DNA of 20,594 nucleotides from Coptodactyla brooksi (Eukaryota > Arthropoda > Insecta > Coleoptera > Scarabaeidae), in NCBI GenBank assembly GCA_033557675.1, contig JAWQRM010000663.1, positions 1 through 20,594 on the forward strand. Direction: 5' to 3'. Position numbers and translations under genes: made by a program. Positions 1 through 8,239 of the stretch are shown here, piece after piece. The first letter of the stretch is position 1. Each line of letters begins with the position of its first letter. The notes beneath the pieces are model-generated. The model was not told the DNA's origin, made no database searches, and saw only the letters and a program-made list of their open reading frames with translations.

Positions 1-200
1 CTTCTGATCCTTGCTGGCAAAAAACTGTTCCATGAAGTTACTTTAGACGGCTACATTTGAACTATGTTTTGCTGTCTAAAAAATTTTGTGGAGACCGAAA
101 CAAGTAATAATCTGGAAGCGCCAAAACTGGAGAATATCGATCATCCAAGCTGTAAAAATGTTTGGTGAATTACCAAACTGTTATGCGGTAATTTAGATTC
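1..200 (-). pseudogene. mariner transposase, C-terminal fragment (decayed)
   Basis: The minus strand encodes pieces of a mariner transposase C-terminus in more than one frame. The clearest is LPDYYLFRSPQNFL, corresponding to the family's LAPSDYYLFRSLQN block around the third catalytic aspartate. Next come a frameshift and a stop, then FMEQFFASKDQK near the window edge. DNA-level similarity to the mariner at 12546-12887 is direct: both share CAGTTTGGTAATTC and GTTTTTTGCCAGCAAG. The fragment lacks about 15 bases present in that copy, and the 3' terminal repeat would lie outside the window. Mariner transposases cut and paste at TA sites with a DD34D catalytic triad. This copy cannot be functional. 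The upstream boundary near 200 is an estimate, where similarity gives way to the psq-type fragment. Confidence 0.75.
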
Positions 201-205
201 TAGAT

Positions 206-524
206 CGTCGAAGAGGTGTGTTTATAGCAGTCTTGTATTATACCAGTCTTCACTTGGTAGGTTTTTTTGGTCAAATTTAACAACTTTTCGATCAGCTTAG
301 ATATCCCAGATATCCACAGAGGCTAGCACATAGCTACCAGCACATTTTCTATATTTACATTTTATTTTGTTGCCGAGAGTTTTTCGAGGAATGTTCTACT
401 TCTCAGCAGTTTCCCTTACTGACAGCCCTCTAAGATTAACGTCGTCAATTGCAGCTCTAGGGTCCTCAGAGATGTAATTTCTGTAAGTACGGTGACCCAG
501 CTTCTCTTTATACAACCGTGGCAT
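206..524 (-). pseudogene. psq-type HTH / pogo-like transposase N-terminal fragment
   Basis: Reading leftward from the ATG at 524, the product begins MPRLYKEKLGHRTYR, continues with LRGLSVRETAEK, has a TAG stop at 398-396, then NIPRKTLGNKIK. This matches the pipsqueak-type helix-turn-helix (consensus: MPR.Y.RK.GSR.Y, then LS.R.AA..Y.IPRSTL) found at the N-terminus of many insect pogo-like transposases and CENP-B relatives. A later segment, NLPSEDWYN (about 239-271), fits the NLPG.DW motif of the following CENP-B-type DNA-binding domain. The DDE domain is absent. Known role of the family: DNA binding to terminal repeats. The stop and missing half make this a relic. It may be an old insertion later interrupted by the mariner fragment at 1-200. 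Confidence 0.65.
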
Positions 525-956
525 TTTGGAATTTCTGAAATAAAATCACAGAAATCCCAAAAACGATTTTACTAAAATAAGACTGTGGCAAAGTACTGTG
601 GCACTGTAACCCAAAATTTCCTACACAATAAGGGATGGCATTTCCCAAAAAAAAAATGTGCTTAAAATAGAGGTAAATAATGTGTGCAAACCTTCATTAC
701 ATGAGTTACTTATAATGAATCTTCAATAGAAGTAGGATATATTTAGAACCTTTTGAGTTCTAAATATATCCTTGAGTTCTAAAAATGGAGTTCTAAACAC
801 AACAATCATCACTGTATTTCACTATCTTTAAAAAAACATTCTTCCAAAAACAGCTGATTCCATTGGTGATCTATAACAATGTTTTCAGTCACTTCCCTAT
901 CTGACGACAACGTGTAACGGCAACATCACTAGCGCCAGATTTCATGAGCAGCATCT
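525..956. other. non-coding stretch without recognised gene
   Basis: No coding similarity was seen in any frame. The stretch contains a short poly-A run (about 644-655) and the hairpin at 734-772. The part near 900-956 adjoins the tail of the hammerhead-like motif and may belong to the same retroelement copy, but no landmark proves it. Confidence 0.5.
734..772. repeat. perfect 16-bp inverted repeat (hairpin)
   Basis: AGGATATATTTAGAAC (734-749) and its exact reverse complement (757-772) are separated by 7 bases. A partial third copy, GAGTTCTAAA, follows at 775-784 and again at 790-798. It could form a cruciform or RNA hairpin. It is not followed by a T run, and no gene precedes it, so it is not a bacterial-type terminator. 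Confidence 0.85.
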
Positions 957-1044
957 AAGTTAAACAATGCCACCACTACACCAAAACCGAAAAGCTTATT
1001 TGCTTGACGTACGTTTCGCCGACCATGTCGGCATCAGCAGCTTT
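957..1044 (-). ncRNA. hammerhead-ribozyme-like motif, copy A
   Basis: Minus strand. CUGAU (1037-1033) is followed by a perfect 6-bp helix II, GCCGAC/GUCGGC, with loop AUG. Then come GAAA (1017-1014), a minimal helix III (C-G pair around GUAC), a GUC triplet ending at 1006, and AAGC. The 5' strand GCU (1041-1039) can pair with AGC for helix I, with one mismatch next to the core. The conserved G8-A9 of the CUGANGA core appears to be missing, so cleavage is doubtful in this copy. The downstream tail to 957 (TTTTGGTGTAGTGGT, then TTTAACTTA) resembles the tails of the other three copies. This architecture is known in Penelope-like retroelements and retrozymes. Confidence 0.5.
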
Positions 1045-1375
1045 CACGTCTGTCAAGTCCCACGTGACCGCAACTGATTAGGAAACCAAATTTGCAGTAT
1101 AGCAAAGATTAAAATAAAAACTAACCCTAACTGCCACAATTGAGAAAGTTAGTAGCATTACAAAATTAATTTACACTTGTTTACACGTTTACTCGTGATC
1201 TTGTAGTTCTGAAAAGATGATTTTGAAGTCCATGATGTGGATCATGGACATTTCTGAAAGCCCGGTGAAATTAAATTTTAATTTAAATCATGGAACACGT
1301 AACGCCATCTACGAACATATATATTGTTAGTCATTTCTTTCGAACGCACCCAAGTTCATGCTAATCGGATGACAG

Positions 1376-2284
1376 GTTACAAATATTAAATTTTATTTTA
1401 AACAGGGAGAAAAATGTGCTGAGACTTACGAATTGATGAAAAAAGTGTACGGTGATGATGTCTAAAGCTACAGTTTTTGAGTGGTTCAATCGTTCTAAAA
1501 ATGGTCGTGAAGATTTAAATGATGACGAAAGACCTAGTCGTCCAGAAAGTAAAAATCGTGCTAAATTGGTAGAAAAACCCGTGAAACCAGTGCTGTTGGC
1601 GGAAATTTTACTGTGAGAATGTTGGCTGAAGCATTAAAAACAAGTAGAGAGACTGTTCGTCAAATTTTGACTCAAAATTTCGGAAAAAGGAAAGTCTGTG
1701 CACGTTTTGTTCCATATGCTTTAAATAACGACCAAAAAATTGCTCGTGTAGAGCGTTGTAATGACCTCATTAAAACTGCTGAACATGATTCGGATTTCCT
1801 TGATTCGATCATACCTGGTGATGAAACATGGTACTTTAAATATGATCCGCAAACTAAGCGGCAATCTGCAGAAATGAAGTCGAAAGGCGAGCCAAAACCA
1901 AAAAAGTTGCGTTTTCAGAAATCAAGAATCAAGACAATGTTGATTACTTTTTATGATTCACAAGGGATTGTCCACAAGGAATTTGTTCCACAAGGTAAAA
2001 TTGTCAATAGAGAATATTATTCAGCAGTTTTACATCGTTTATGAATTTTTAACTAAAAAAATGTCTATGTCATTGACCACCCACCGCAGTCGCCTGATAC
2101 CACTGTGTGACTATTTTCTTTTCCCTAAACTGAAAATTACGATGAAAGGGTCGTGTTATGATGATATTTCAGCCATTAAAGCAGCTGTGACGCAGGTACT
2201 AAGGATTACATACAAAAATCTATGCATGCATTGGTTCATCGTGCCAGAAAGTGTATTCATTTAAATGGAACCTATTCTGAATAA
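1376..2284 (+). pseudogene. mariner transposase pseudogene, nearly full length with internal deletion
   Basis: Four frame segments read in order. First is IKFYFKQGEKCAETYE with LMKKVYGDDV (from 1376). After a frameshift come KATVFEWFNRSKNGRED and DDERPSRPES, the paired helix-turn-helix region. The longest segment, 1613-2044, carries TSRETVRQILTQNFG and the first catalytic block IPGDETWYFKYDP. The fourth reads EFLTKK, then HPPQSPDTT, CDYFLFPKLKITMKG and finally CIHLNGTYSE before TAA at 2282-2284. Between HRL and EFLTKK about 40 residues are missing. These include the HDNAP block that carries the second catalytic aspartate, so the DD34D triad is incomplete. The protein would normally be about 340-350 residues. 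Family role: cut-and-paste transposition at TA. No convincing terminal repeats were found on either side. The family differs from the mariner at 12546. Confidence 0.85.
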
Positions 2285-3421
2285 AATAACTTTTTAACAT
2301 AATTCAATGTAGTTTTTTTTTGTATATCTAAAAATTGCCGTTATTTAATTGACTTACTATGTATATTTTAAATTCAATGTATTTACATACGCCGTCATAA
2401 AATGACTGGTTACGTTCCTGATGCTGCTTACATTACCACCGTAGTAATTACAATCATTTCGTATCCATCACGGATAGCAGTAAAATATTACAGATAAATT
2501 TCCACGCAATAATCCGTATCTACGTGAGTTACGACATCCGCGCGTTATCAATTACACATTTGGATATAAGATAGCCGAAAAATAGATAATTTAAAGCCGC
2601 ATAAACAGTTGTTTCGATTGCGAAGAGTAATGTTTTTAGGTTTCATAACGCGTATACTATGAAGTATTTACAACCCCATAAATAAATATTAAGTGCTATT
2701 TTTATTGACCTTACATAACCAACATGAATATTCATTCCACTATAATTTCTAAAAATACATAAATACGGTACTAGTCCTGTAATTATCTTGTCTTCTGTAC
2801 GCGTTACTTTAAAGGTTTAGACTTAAAAGTTTAGAATTTTCGCTCGAGGGTTTACTCACTTATCGAATAAGAGATATCATCGCTGTGTAAATAATTCAGT
2901 CAAGTCTAACATATGCTGGAGGAATTCCTTAAACCTAACAGTTTTGGTCACAGACTATTGAACGATACTTATTTTAACGTGGCTCTTTCAAAAAAACGAA
3001 TGAGTTACGTTCAAAATAATGAACAAGATACGGAGGCTCCTAGAAATATATGCAGTGTATAACAGGAAAATTTGCAAAATTCTGTTCTAGAAGTTTCGAT
3101 ATGCCACTCTTCGTCGCTTCTGATGATGAGATGATGACAAATTCTGAACTAACGGGCTAAATCTGATAAATGTTTCTATTTTGTTTTCATGCCTACCTAA
3201 GTGGTATAATAAAATCGCGAATTTATAATTTTAATTTGAAATCTGTGTATCTTTTCAAAATAAGTATACTTTAGTAATACATCACGATATTTATTATACT
3301 ATAATATCATGTAAGTGTTTAAATAGATCTTTTAATTAATACATATTGTTGTTGTTATTACTATTAAGTTTAAACTCAATCGCTCTGGTCGGTAGATGTT
3401 TCCTTCTGATAGCAGGTGTTG

Positions 3422-3450
3422 TTATAATGCCGCTGCCCTCCGCATTATAA
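3422..3450. repeat. 9-bp inverted repeat
   Basis: TTATAATGC (3422-3430) and GCATTATAA (3442-3450) are exact reverse complements around an 11-base GC-rich loop. Function unknown; such short palindromes are expected at some rate in AT-rich DNA. Confidence 0.6.
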
Positions 3451-3837
3451 TGTAAATCAAGATGAGTCACGACACTTTAGTCGTTTCCTTTTCATAGTCT
3501 TCACTGACTGTACTATCCATTTTTAAGCCGGTATTAAATAGTAATCAGTGTATGATACGAATTTAATCGTTTGAAGCAGATGTTTCTGACTATCGCCAAT
3601 TAGCTCTTACTCCGGCAATTTCTCGCGAAACTGGAGATGAAAGGGATAGTTAGAAGTGTTAGAGTTGTGGTATTTCGATATAATAGCGCGTCATTATGCT
3701 CCGTGTTAAGTCTTTTTAGGAACGGCTGTCAGTTGCACCGATTACGTACAGTAAATGTGAATTACCGATTGAGACAGTATATTCAATTAGATAGCACGTA
3801 TTATGATAAAGTAAAAAGTACGTATTTCCAGGAGATA

Positions 3838-3890
3838 ACTGACAGATAGTATCTGTCAGTAACTGTATATCTGATCGTAACTGTATATCT
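3838..3890. repeat. 11-bp palindrome plus 14-bp direct repeat
   Basis: ACTGACAGATA (3838-3848) mirrors TATCTGTCAGT (3850-3860) around one central base. Overlapping its right edge, GTAACTGTATATCT occurs twice (3859-3872 and 3877-3890) with a 4-base spacer. The cluster is compact and non-coding; it could be a protein-binding cluster or the result of slippage. Confidence 0.75.
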
Positions 3891-4345
3891 AAGGAAACTT
3901 ATAGAATAGTAAAGCATAACAAAACAGAATCAGATTGATTGTATCAAATTATATTATGTTCATTTTATTGTTGTATAAAAATGTAAAAATATATAATATA
4001 TTATTGCATTATAATATATGGTCTATATTAGACTAGTTCTGCGCTATAAAATCAATCAACTATATAATAAAATTATAGGAACGATGTTTAAAGTAACATA
4101 TAGGCGCGTTTACTAGCAATATTTTTGTGAAAGTTTAAGTACCTTCGGGTAAATCATTTTAACAAATAAACAAGTGATTTGGCTAGTCGTAGTGCGCCCA
4201 TCGTCATCGTTATACGTAATACGGTGACTTTTTGTATAGGGTGTATGCGCAACCTACTCTATAGCTGTTTTATATTGTTTTGGAATCTTTGAAGGTAAAC
4301 TTGCGTCATATTCTTTACAGTTTTGTATGCAACATTATTTTAAGT

Positions 4346-5961
4346 ATGTCATATTACGAAAAGGAGCAAGCGCGTCAATTAGCACTGTGGAAGAAAGTAG
4401 AAGACGAAGAAAACAACATGCAATCGGAACAAGATGCAATCTATGACTCAGGAGGAGAAGGAGAAGATCATATAAGCTAAAGATCTGCGAATTCAGACAC
4501 AGAACAAGAAATTGATGAAACAGGTGATTATGATGAACTACAAACTCCCAGTGAAGGTGCATATGTGGGGAAAGATGGAATTACAAAGTGGTTTAAGTAG
4601 CATCACAACTTGGCAGTGAGAATGAGAACTGATCACTCATCTACCGGATGTAGAACGACCTTTCAGAGATAATAAACAACCCGATAAGTGCTGGAAACTT
4701 CTTTCTATAGACATAAAAAAACAAAACTATAGCTGACACATCATCTAGTGAAACCGACAACTATCGAAGAACTAAAAGCGTTTATAGGGCTTCTGTATGC
4801 CGCCGGGTTAATAAAGTCAGGAAGACAGAATACAGGGGACTTATGGGCCAGATATGGTTTTGGTATGGATATTTTTAGGGCAACTATGTGCGAAAAAAGA
4901 TTCCACTTATTGCTACAATGTTTTCGGTTTGATAATAGTCAAACTAGGGTTGATCGACGTCAGTTAGATAAACTTGCTCCAATTAGAGCGATCTTTGGCA
5001 TATGGTGATTTTCGTCTATGGTGAATACATCACCATAGACGAAAAATTGGAGTCATTTAGTGGGAGGTACAGTTTTTGACAATTTATTCCAAACAAGCTT
5101 GCCAAATATGGCATTAAGTTATTTGCCCCAGTGGATGCGAAAATATATTCTATTCTAGATCAAGAAGTTTATGTTGGAAAAGAACTATCAGGTCCCTTTC
5201 AATTCAATAACAAACCAGAAGATATCGTTATGAGACTCTGTAATCCTATAAGAAACCCGGCGTAATGTAACTTTTGACAGTCGACTCGCTAGTTACCCTC
5301 TAGTAACTAGATTATTGCACGAGTATGCGTTGACCCGTGTTAGCACAGTTAGAAAAAATAAAAGGCAAATTCCTACTGAACTTTTACAAATCAAATCCCG
5401 AACTGAAAAGATCTCTATTTTGCGTTTCAAAAAGCTGTTTCTTTAGTTTCCTACGTTCCAAAGGAATTGATGAAACTACGGGAACCCAATAGAAACCAGA
5501 AATTATAACCTTTTATAATTTCACCAAAGGAGGAGTTGTTGTGGTTGATAAGCTCTCTAGTAACTACAATGTTCCACGCAACAGCCGGTGATGGCCTTTA
5601 ACGATATTTTTGTCACGTTTGAATACGGCTTGTATTAATTCGTGTGTTCTATATAAAATCAAATGTCGAGAATTCTATAAAACGTAGCCACTTTGTGAAG
5701 CAGCTGGCCTTAGATTTAATTTCTCCATATTTGAAGACTCGCCAAAATGTCCCAGGCTACCTACGAACTTGAAAAGACAATTGTCTGCTCTGACAGGGAA
5801 CGCCGTAAGTTCGGAGAATACAAAAAAATTATAAACAATCCGGCAAAAAGCAGAAGAAATCTGGACGATGCGGAAATTGTCAACGCAGTAAGGATAGAAA
5901 ATCATTCTACAACTGCGTATCATGTAGTCAATATACATGTCATTTGCTATTGTTTCAATGA
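4346..5961 (+). pseudogene. piggyBac-family transposase pseudogene
   Basis: The ATG at 4346 opens an acidic N-terminus (MSYYEKEQARQLALW) typical of the family, with a stop at 4478-4480. Later segments in shifting frames include LPDVERPFRDNKQP, IEELKAFIGLLYAAG (from 4748), and the first catalytic block TIDEKLESFSGRYSF (about 5034-5078). Then come IPNKLAKYGIKLFAP, the second block NVTFDSRLASYPL (about 5265-5303) and RKNKRQIPTELL. The third block reads GGVVVVDKLSSNYNV (about 5530-5575) where the family has GGVD, so the third catalytic aspartate appears replaced by valine. A C-terminal cysteine-rich segment, CGNCQRSKDRKSFYNC, ends at TGA 5959-5961. Family role: excision and insertion at TTAA. Multiple stops and frameshifts, plus a rearrangement at 5009-5045, make it dead. 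Terminal repeats were not located. Confidence 0.88.
5009..5045. repeat. 16-bp inverted duplication inside the piggyBac coding region
   Basis: TTTTCGTCTATGGTGA (5009-5024) and its exact reverse complement (5030-5045) flank a 5-base loop. The right arm is genuine coding sequence for the first catalytic block (ITIDEK). The left arm sits where about 20 residues of the transposase are missing, so it looks like an inverted copy of the right arm that replaced deleted sequence. Confidence 0.8.
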
Positions 5962-6104
5962 AAAAACCAAACTTATTCTGTTTCTTGTTGCGGTGTTTAG
6001 TTTGTACGAGGATTGTGTTTTTTCAACCTCCGATAGGCTATAAATGAAAGATGAGTAAATATAAAAAAAATGATTTTACTATCAAAAGTTATGTACAATG
6101 AAGG

Positions 6105-6310
6105 TTACTTCTCTACATAATCACCTAGACGATTGAGGCATTTGTCATATCTGGGAACAAGCTTTGAAATACCCTCTTCATAAAACGATGCCACCACTGA
6201 ATTGAAATGAGTTTTGATGCTTGATTTGATTTCATTAGATTTGTTTTCAGTTCTGCAAAAAGATGGAAGTCACTTGGCGCTAGGTCGAAACTAGGTCGGG
6301 TTGTTCTCAT
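6105..6310 (-). pseudogene. mariner transposase, C-terminal fragment
   Basis: From 6310 leftward the minus strand reads RPSFDLAPSDFHLFAELK, the block around the third catalytic aspartate. After a frameshift it reads VVASFYEEGISKLVPRY, then DKCLNRLGDYVEK and TAA at 6107-6105. The closing pattern (KLVPRYDKCL..GDYVEK) is characteristic of a mariner group different from those at 1376 and 12546. Everything upstream of the third catalytic block is missing. The flanking TTTTTTCAACCTCCGATAGG (6016-6035) could be the remains of the 3' terminal repeat, because mariner ends often contain CAACCT. It lies just downstream of the piggyBac relic, in opposite orientation. Confidence 0.82.
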
Positions 6311-6475
6311 AAGTGAGCTCTGTTGTACGCAAATAAAATACTATATTTTCACATTTTATGTTTCGCTTTTCGATTTAGATATAAGAAAGTAAGTTAAACG
6401 GTGACCTATCTGAAGAATATCGAGAATGCAAAAACATATTGAGTTGATTTATTGCGAAAGTATATTAATACCAAA
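6311..6475. other. unassigned AT-rich spacer
   Basis: No gene or repeat recognised between the mariner fragment and the tandem repeat array. Confidence 0.4.
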
Positions 6476-6540
6476 TATATAACTTTCCTTTGAGTTATAA
6501 CTTTCTTTTCAGTTATAACTTTCCTTATCAGTTATACTCC
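6476..6540. repeat. short tandem array, 18-19 bp unit, about 3.5 copies
   Basis: The unit GTTATAACTTTCCTTTGA recurs with small changes: a partly matching copy ends at 6493, full copies cover 6494-6511 and 6512-6530, and a partial copy begins at 6531. It immediately precedes the hairpin pair at 6561-6665. Confidence 0.8.
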
Positions 6541-6560
6541 GGCCGTTTCATATCATATTA

Positions 6561-6665
6561 AATATTTAATTTATATCAGTTGTCACATGCGGAGACAACT
6601 GATATAAATAAATATTTGTTGTCAACTGTTGTTCTGCTGTTATATAGTTGTCAACAGCAGAACAA
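6561..6665. repeat. two adjacent strong hairpins
   Basis: Hairpin 1: arms 6561-6584 and 6594-6616 pair over 23 bp with a single bulged base, around a 9-base loop (ACATGCGGA). Hairpin 2: TTGTTCTGCTGTT (6629-6641) pairs exactly with 6653-6665 around an 11-base loop. The motif GTTGTC occurs in the arms or loop of both, linking the two structures. This may be a small foldback element. Confidence 0.85.
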
Positions 6666-6970
6666 ATCCGAAAACTTGTTTACAAGTGTATGATGGAAAA
6701 AATGCATGTCAATATAATCTTTTGGGATTCGCAGTTGATAATGCTACGGTTACTAAGTACTTAAAATATTCTTTTACCATAAACTCTTATTGCAAGAGCT
6801 GTAGATAGTAATAATTCATTTTACATTTTGATATCGAACAACCCTTTAGAAATAAATCGAAATATGTATTAATAAATTATCATGTCTGGTAGACCAAATA
6901 ACACAATTGCATCGTTTGAATGGATGAAATTGGTTCTTATGGAAAGGATAACAAGAGAAAATAAATGGGG
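6666..6970. other. unassigned AT-rich spacer
   Basis: No coding similarity seen. It holds a 6-bp palindrome (ACTTGTTTACAAGT, about 6674-6687) and ends at the TTAA bordering the inverted-repeat element. Confidence 0.4.
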
Positions 6971-6974
6971 TTAA

Positions 6975-7155
6975 ACCTATCTGGACGGCCCATCTACCTG
7001 CTTTCAGTTTTATTGGTTAAAGGATCAGTTTTATTGCTCCAAAAAGATATCTATATTGTTATGACCGAAGGGACCACCTAAGCGGGAAGGAAGTTACGAT
7101 GGGCCGCTCGAACAGTTTAAAGGACAATTTGTTTTCTTTCGTGTTATTTACAAAG
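6975..7155 (+). repeat. left inverted terminal repeat of the 6971-8236 element
   Basis: It matches the right end in two blocks (about 6975-7025 and 7117-7155), separated by about 100 bases not present at the right end. The extra block contains ATGGGCCG, a partial inverted echo of CGGCCCAT nearer the tip. Confidence 0.8.
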
Positions 7156-7493
7156 TATTGAATTTTCGTAAAATTTAGTCAAAAATCAGCCGCCGGCACG
7201 TGCTTTCATGAACAACTAAATTAACTTAGCTGTTTATGGCAGTTCAAGATATTTATGCTAATTCAAATATAATTTAATTTTTAAATTAAATTAAATTTAA
7301 AAATGTAATAACTCCATAATATTTAATAGGTTCAACCCTACGAAGATGTTATTATATATAACTGATGATTTTTTGTTAAGAAGAAAGTTATCCTAGTATT
7401 TTCTAATATGCACAAACATTTTCAAAAATAAATGATTGAGTGATTAATATTAGAATATACCAACAAAACCAGTTCTTTCTTGTAATAAATTAA

Positions 7494-7721
7494 TTCTACC
7501 ATATCCGAACAAACCACATTAAAGTAAAATTACGTGAAGATGAGCTGAAAGAAGGCATATGTGTTGGCTCCTGCATTAAACAACTGCAATATTGGCAAGA
7601 TGTAGAACTTGACAATATTTCCAAAGCGTTGCTCCTGCAACAACATTTTGAAAATATTTTCAGTTATCAGTTTTGGAAAGTGAAAAACATGATAACTATA
7701 AAAATCAGAAAACCATCATAA
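7494..7721 (+). CDS. orphan open frame without start codon, unknown product
   Basis: The frame is open for 75 codons between TAA at 7491-7493 and TAA at 7719-7721. The only ATG is near its end, so it would be missed by a start-to-stop search. Its composition looks protein-like, for example KVKLREDELKEGICVG, then LQYWQDVELDNISKALL and FENIFSYQFWKVK, rich in acidic, basic and aromatic residues. I do not recognise the family. Being inside the inverted-repeat element, it could be a remnant of a transposase or captured exon sequence. It could also be a chance open frame, since 75 codons is not rare. No splice sites were established. Confidence 0.25.
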   Translation, partial: FYHIRTNHIKVKLREDELKEGICVGSCIKQLQYWQDVELDNISKALLLQQHFENIFSYQFWKVKNMITIKIRKPS

Positions 7722-7798
7722 AATTAGCGCTAACTTGTTAATGAAAACTTATTTTATGTACTTTCACCAAGAACTTTCAGAGTTGTGGATCATTGTCA

Positions 7799-7886
7799 GC
7801 TCCTGATGGGACCGGCTTTGCCGCCGAAACGCGTGTTGAGCAATTAAGAACTATTGTTTTGGTGAGGTAGCAACCAGTGATTAACT
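7799..7886 (+). ncRNA. hammerhead-ribozyme-like motif, copy B
   Basis: Helix I GCUC (7799-7802) pairs perfectly with GAGC (7838-7841). The core reads CUGAUGG (7803-7809), with the usual final A of CUGANGA changed to G. Helix II has CGGC/GCCG around UUU with an internal loop below, followed by GAAA (7826-7829). Minimal helix III is a C-G pair around GCGU, and the triplet GUU ends at 7837, the predicted cleavage point. The downstream tail (CAATTAAG, TTGTTTTGGTGAGGTAG, AGTGATTAACTTA) matches the tails of copies A, C and D. The A-to-G core change probably reduces activity. It lies inside the TTAA-flanked element, 0.2 kb from its right terminal repeat. Confidence 0.55.
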
Positions 7887-8096
7887 TAAAAACTTTCAAA
7901 GTTTAAAAGTAAATATTATGGTATTAGGATGAAAATACGGTGCACGATTATTGCTGGTCAGTCAGCTGGTTAGTCGCTTAACAAAATCAATACATTAGTA
8001 ATAATTAATACATTATCTAAAATTATGTAAAAATAGCTACTCTCAGATATACGGAATTTTTTATTATAGTTTATACATAGTTAAACCATACTGGGA

Positions 8097-8232
8097 AAAA
8101 TAACTTTTGTTTTCGAAAATTCAATGTAAAAGTTTGTAAATAACACGAAAGAAAATAAATTGTCCTTTAACCAATAAATAAATCCTTTAACCAATAAAAC
8201 TGAAAGCAGGTAGATGGGCCGTCCGGATAGAT
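8097..8232 (-). repeat. right inverted terminal repeat of the 6971-8236 element
   Basis: Inverted copy of the left end. Besides the outer 51-base block it has a local duplication of CCTTTAACCAATAAA (8163-8177 and 8184-8198), which lies at the junction where the left end carries its extra 100 bases. Confidence 0.8.
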
Positions 8233-8239
8233 TTAATCC

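Larger units (their letters stand above)
2285..4270. other. AT-rich non-coding stretch, no recognised gene
   Basis: About 2 kb without transposon or host-gene similarity that I can support. An open frame at 3637-3849 (70 codons, MKGIVRSVRVVVFRY at its start) has no recognisable domain and is probably chance. The stretch holds two small palindromic structures (3422-3450 and 3838-3890). Its last part, 4100-4270, probably contains the 5' non-coding end of the piggyBac copy, but I could not place its TTAA site or terminal repeat with confidence. Confidence 0.5.
6971..8236. mobile_element. non-autonomous DNA element with long inverted ends, TTAA-flanked
   Basis: The two ends are inverted copies. 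After TTAA at 6971-6974, the left end reads inward through GGACGGCCCATCTACCTG and TTTTATTGGTTAAAGGAT. The right end, read on the minus strand from TTAA at 8233-8236, gives the same 51 bases with about two differences. About 100 bases are present only in the left end (roughly 7028-7118). The match then resumes over about 40 bases (TTAAAGGACAATTT, then TTTCTTTCGTGTTATTTAC, ending near 7155). TTAA at both borders is the target site of the piggyBac superfamily, although piggyBac ends usually begin with CC. The interior carries an orphan open frame (7494-7721) and a hammerhead-like motif (7799-7886), and no recognisable transposase. Superfamily assignment is tentative; the inverted ends are certain. 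Confidence 0.75.

Noticed and set aside
3108..3150. CTTCTGATGATGAGATGATG resembles a hammerhead core
   Set aside because: No GAAA segment, helix II or tail follows.
4335..4562. 75-codon minus-strand open frame rich in Leu and His
   Set aside because: Antisense of the acidic N-terminus of the piggyBac transposase.
5675..6043. Open frames on both strands over the piggyBac 3' end, including a 98-codon plus frame
   Set aside because: The cysteine-rich piggyBac tail is in a different plus frame (ending 5961). The longer frame is partly out of register and the minus frame is antisense.
6476..6540. Short repeated units considered as a CRISPR-like array
   Set aside because: Units are contiguous with no spacers, degenerate, and the context is a eukaryotic genome full of arthropod transposons.
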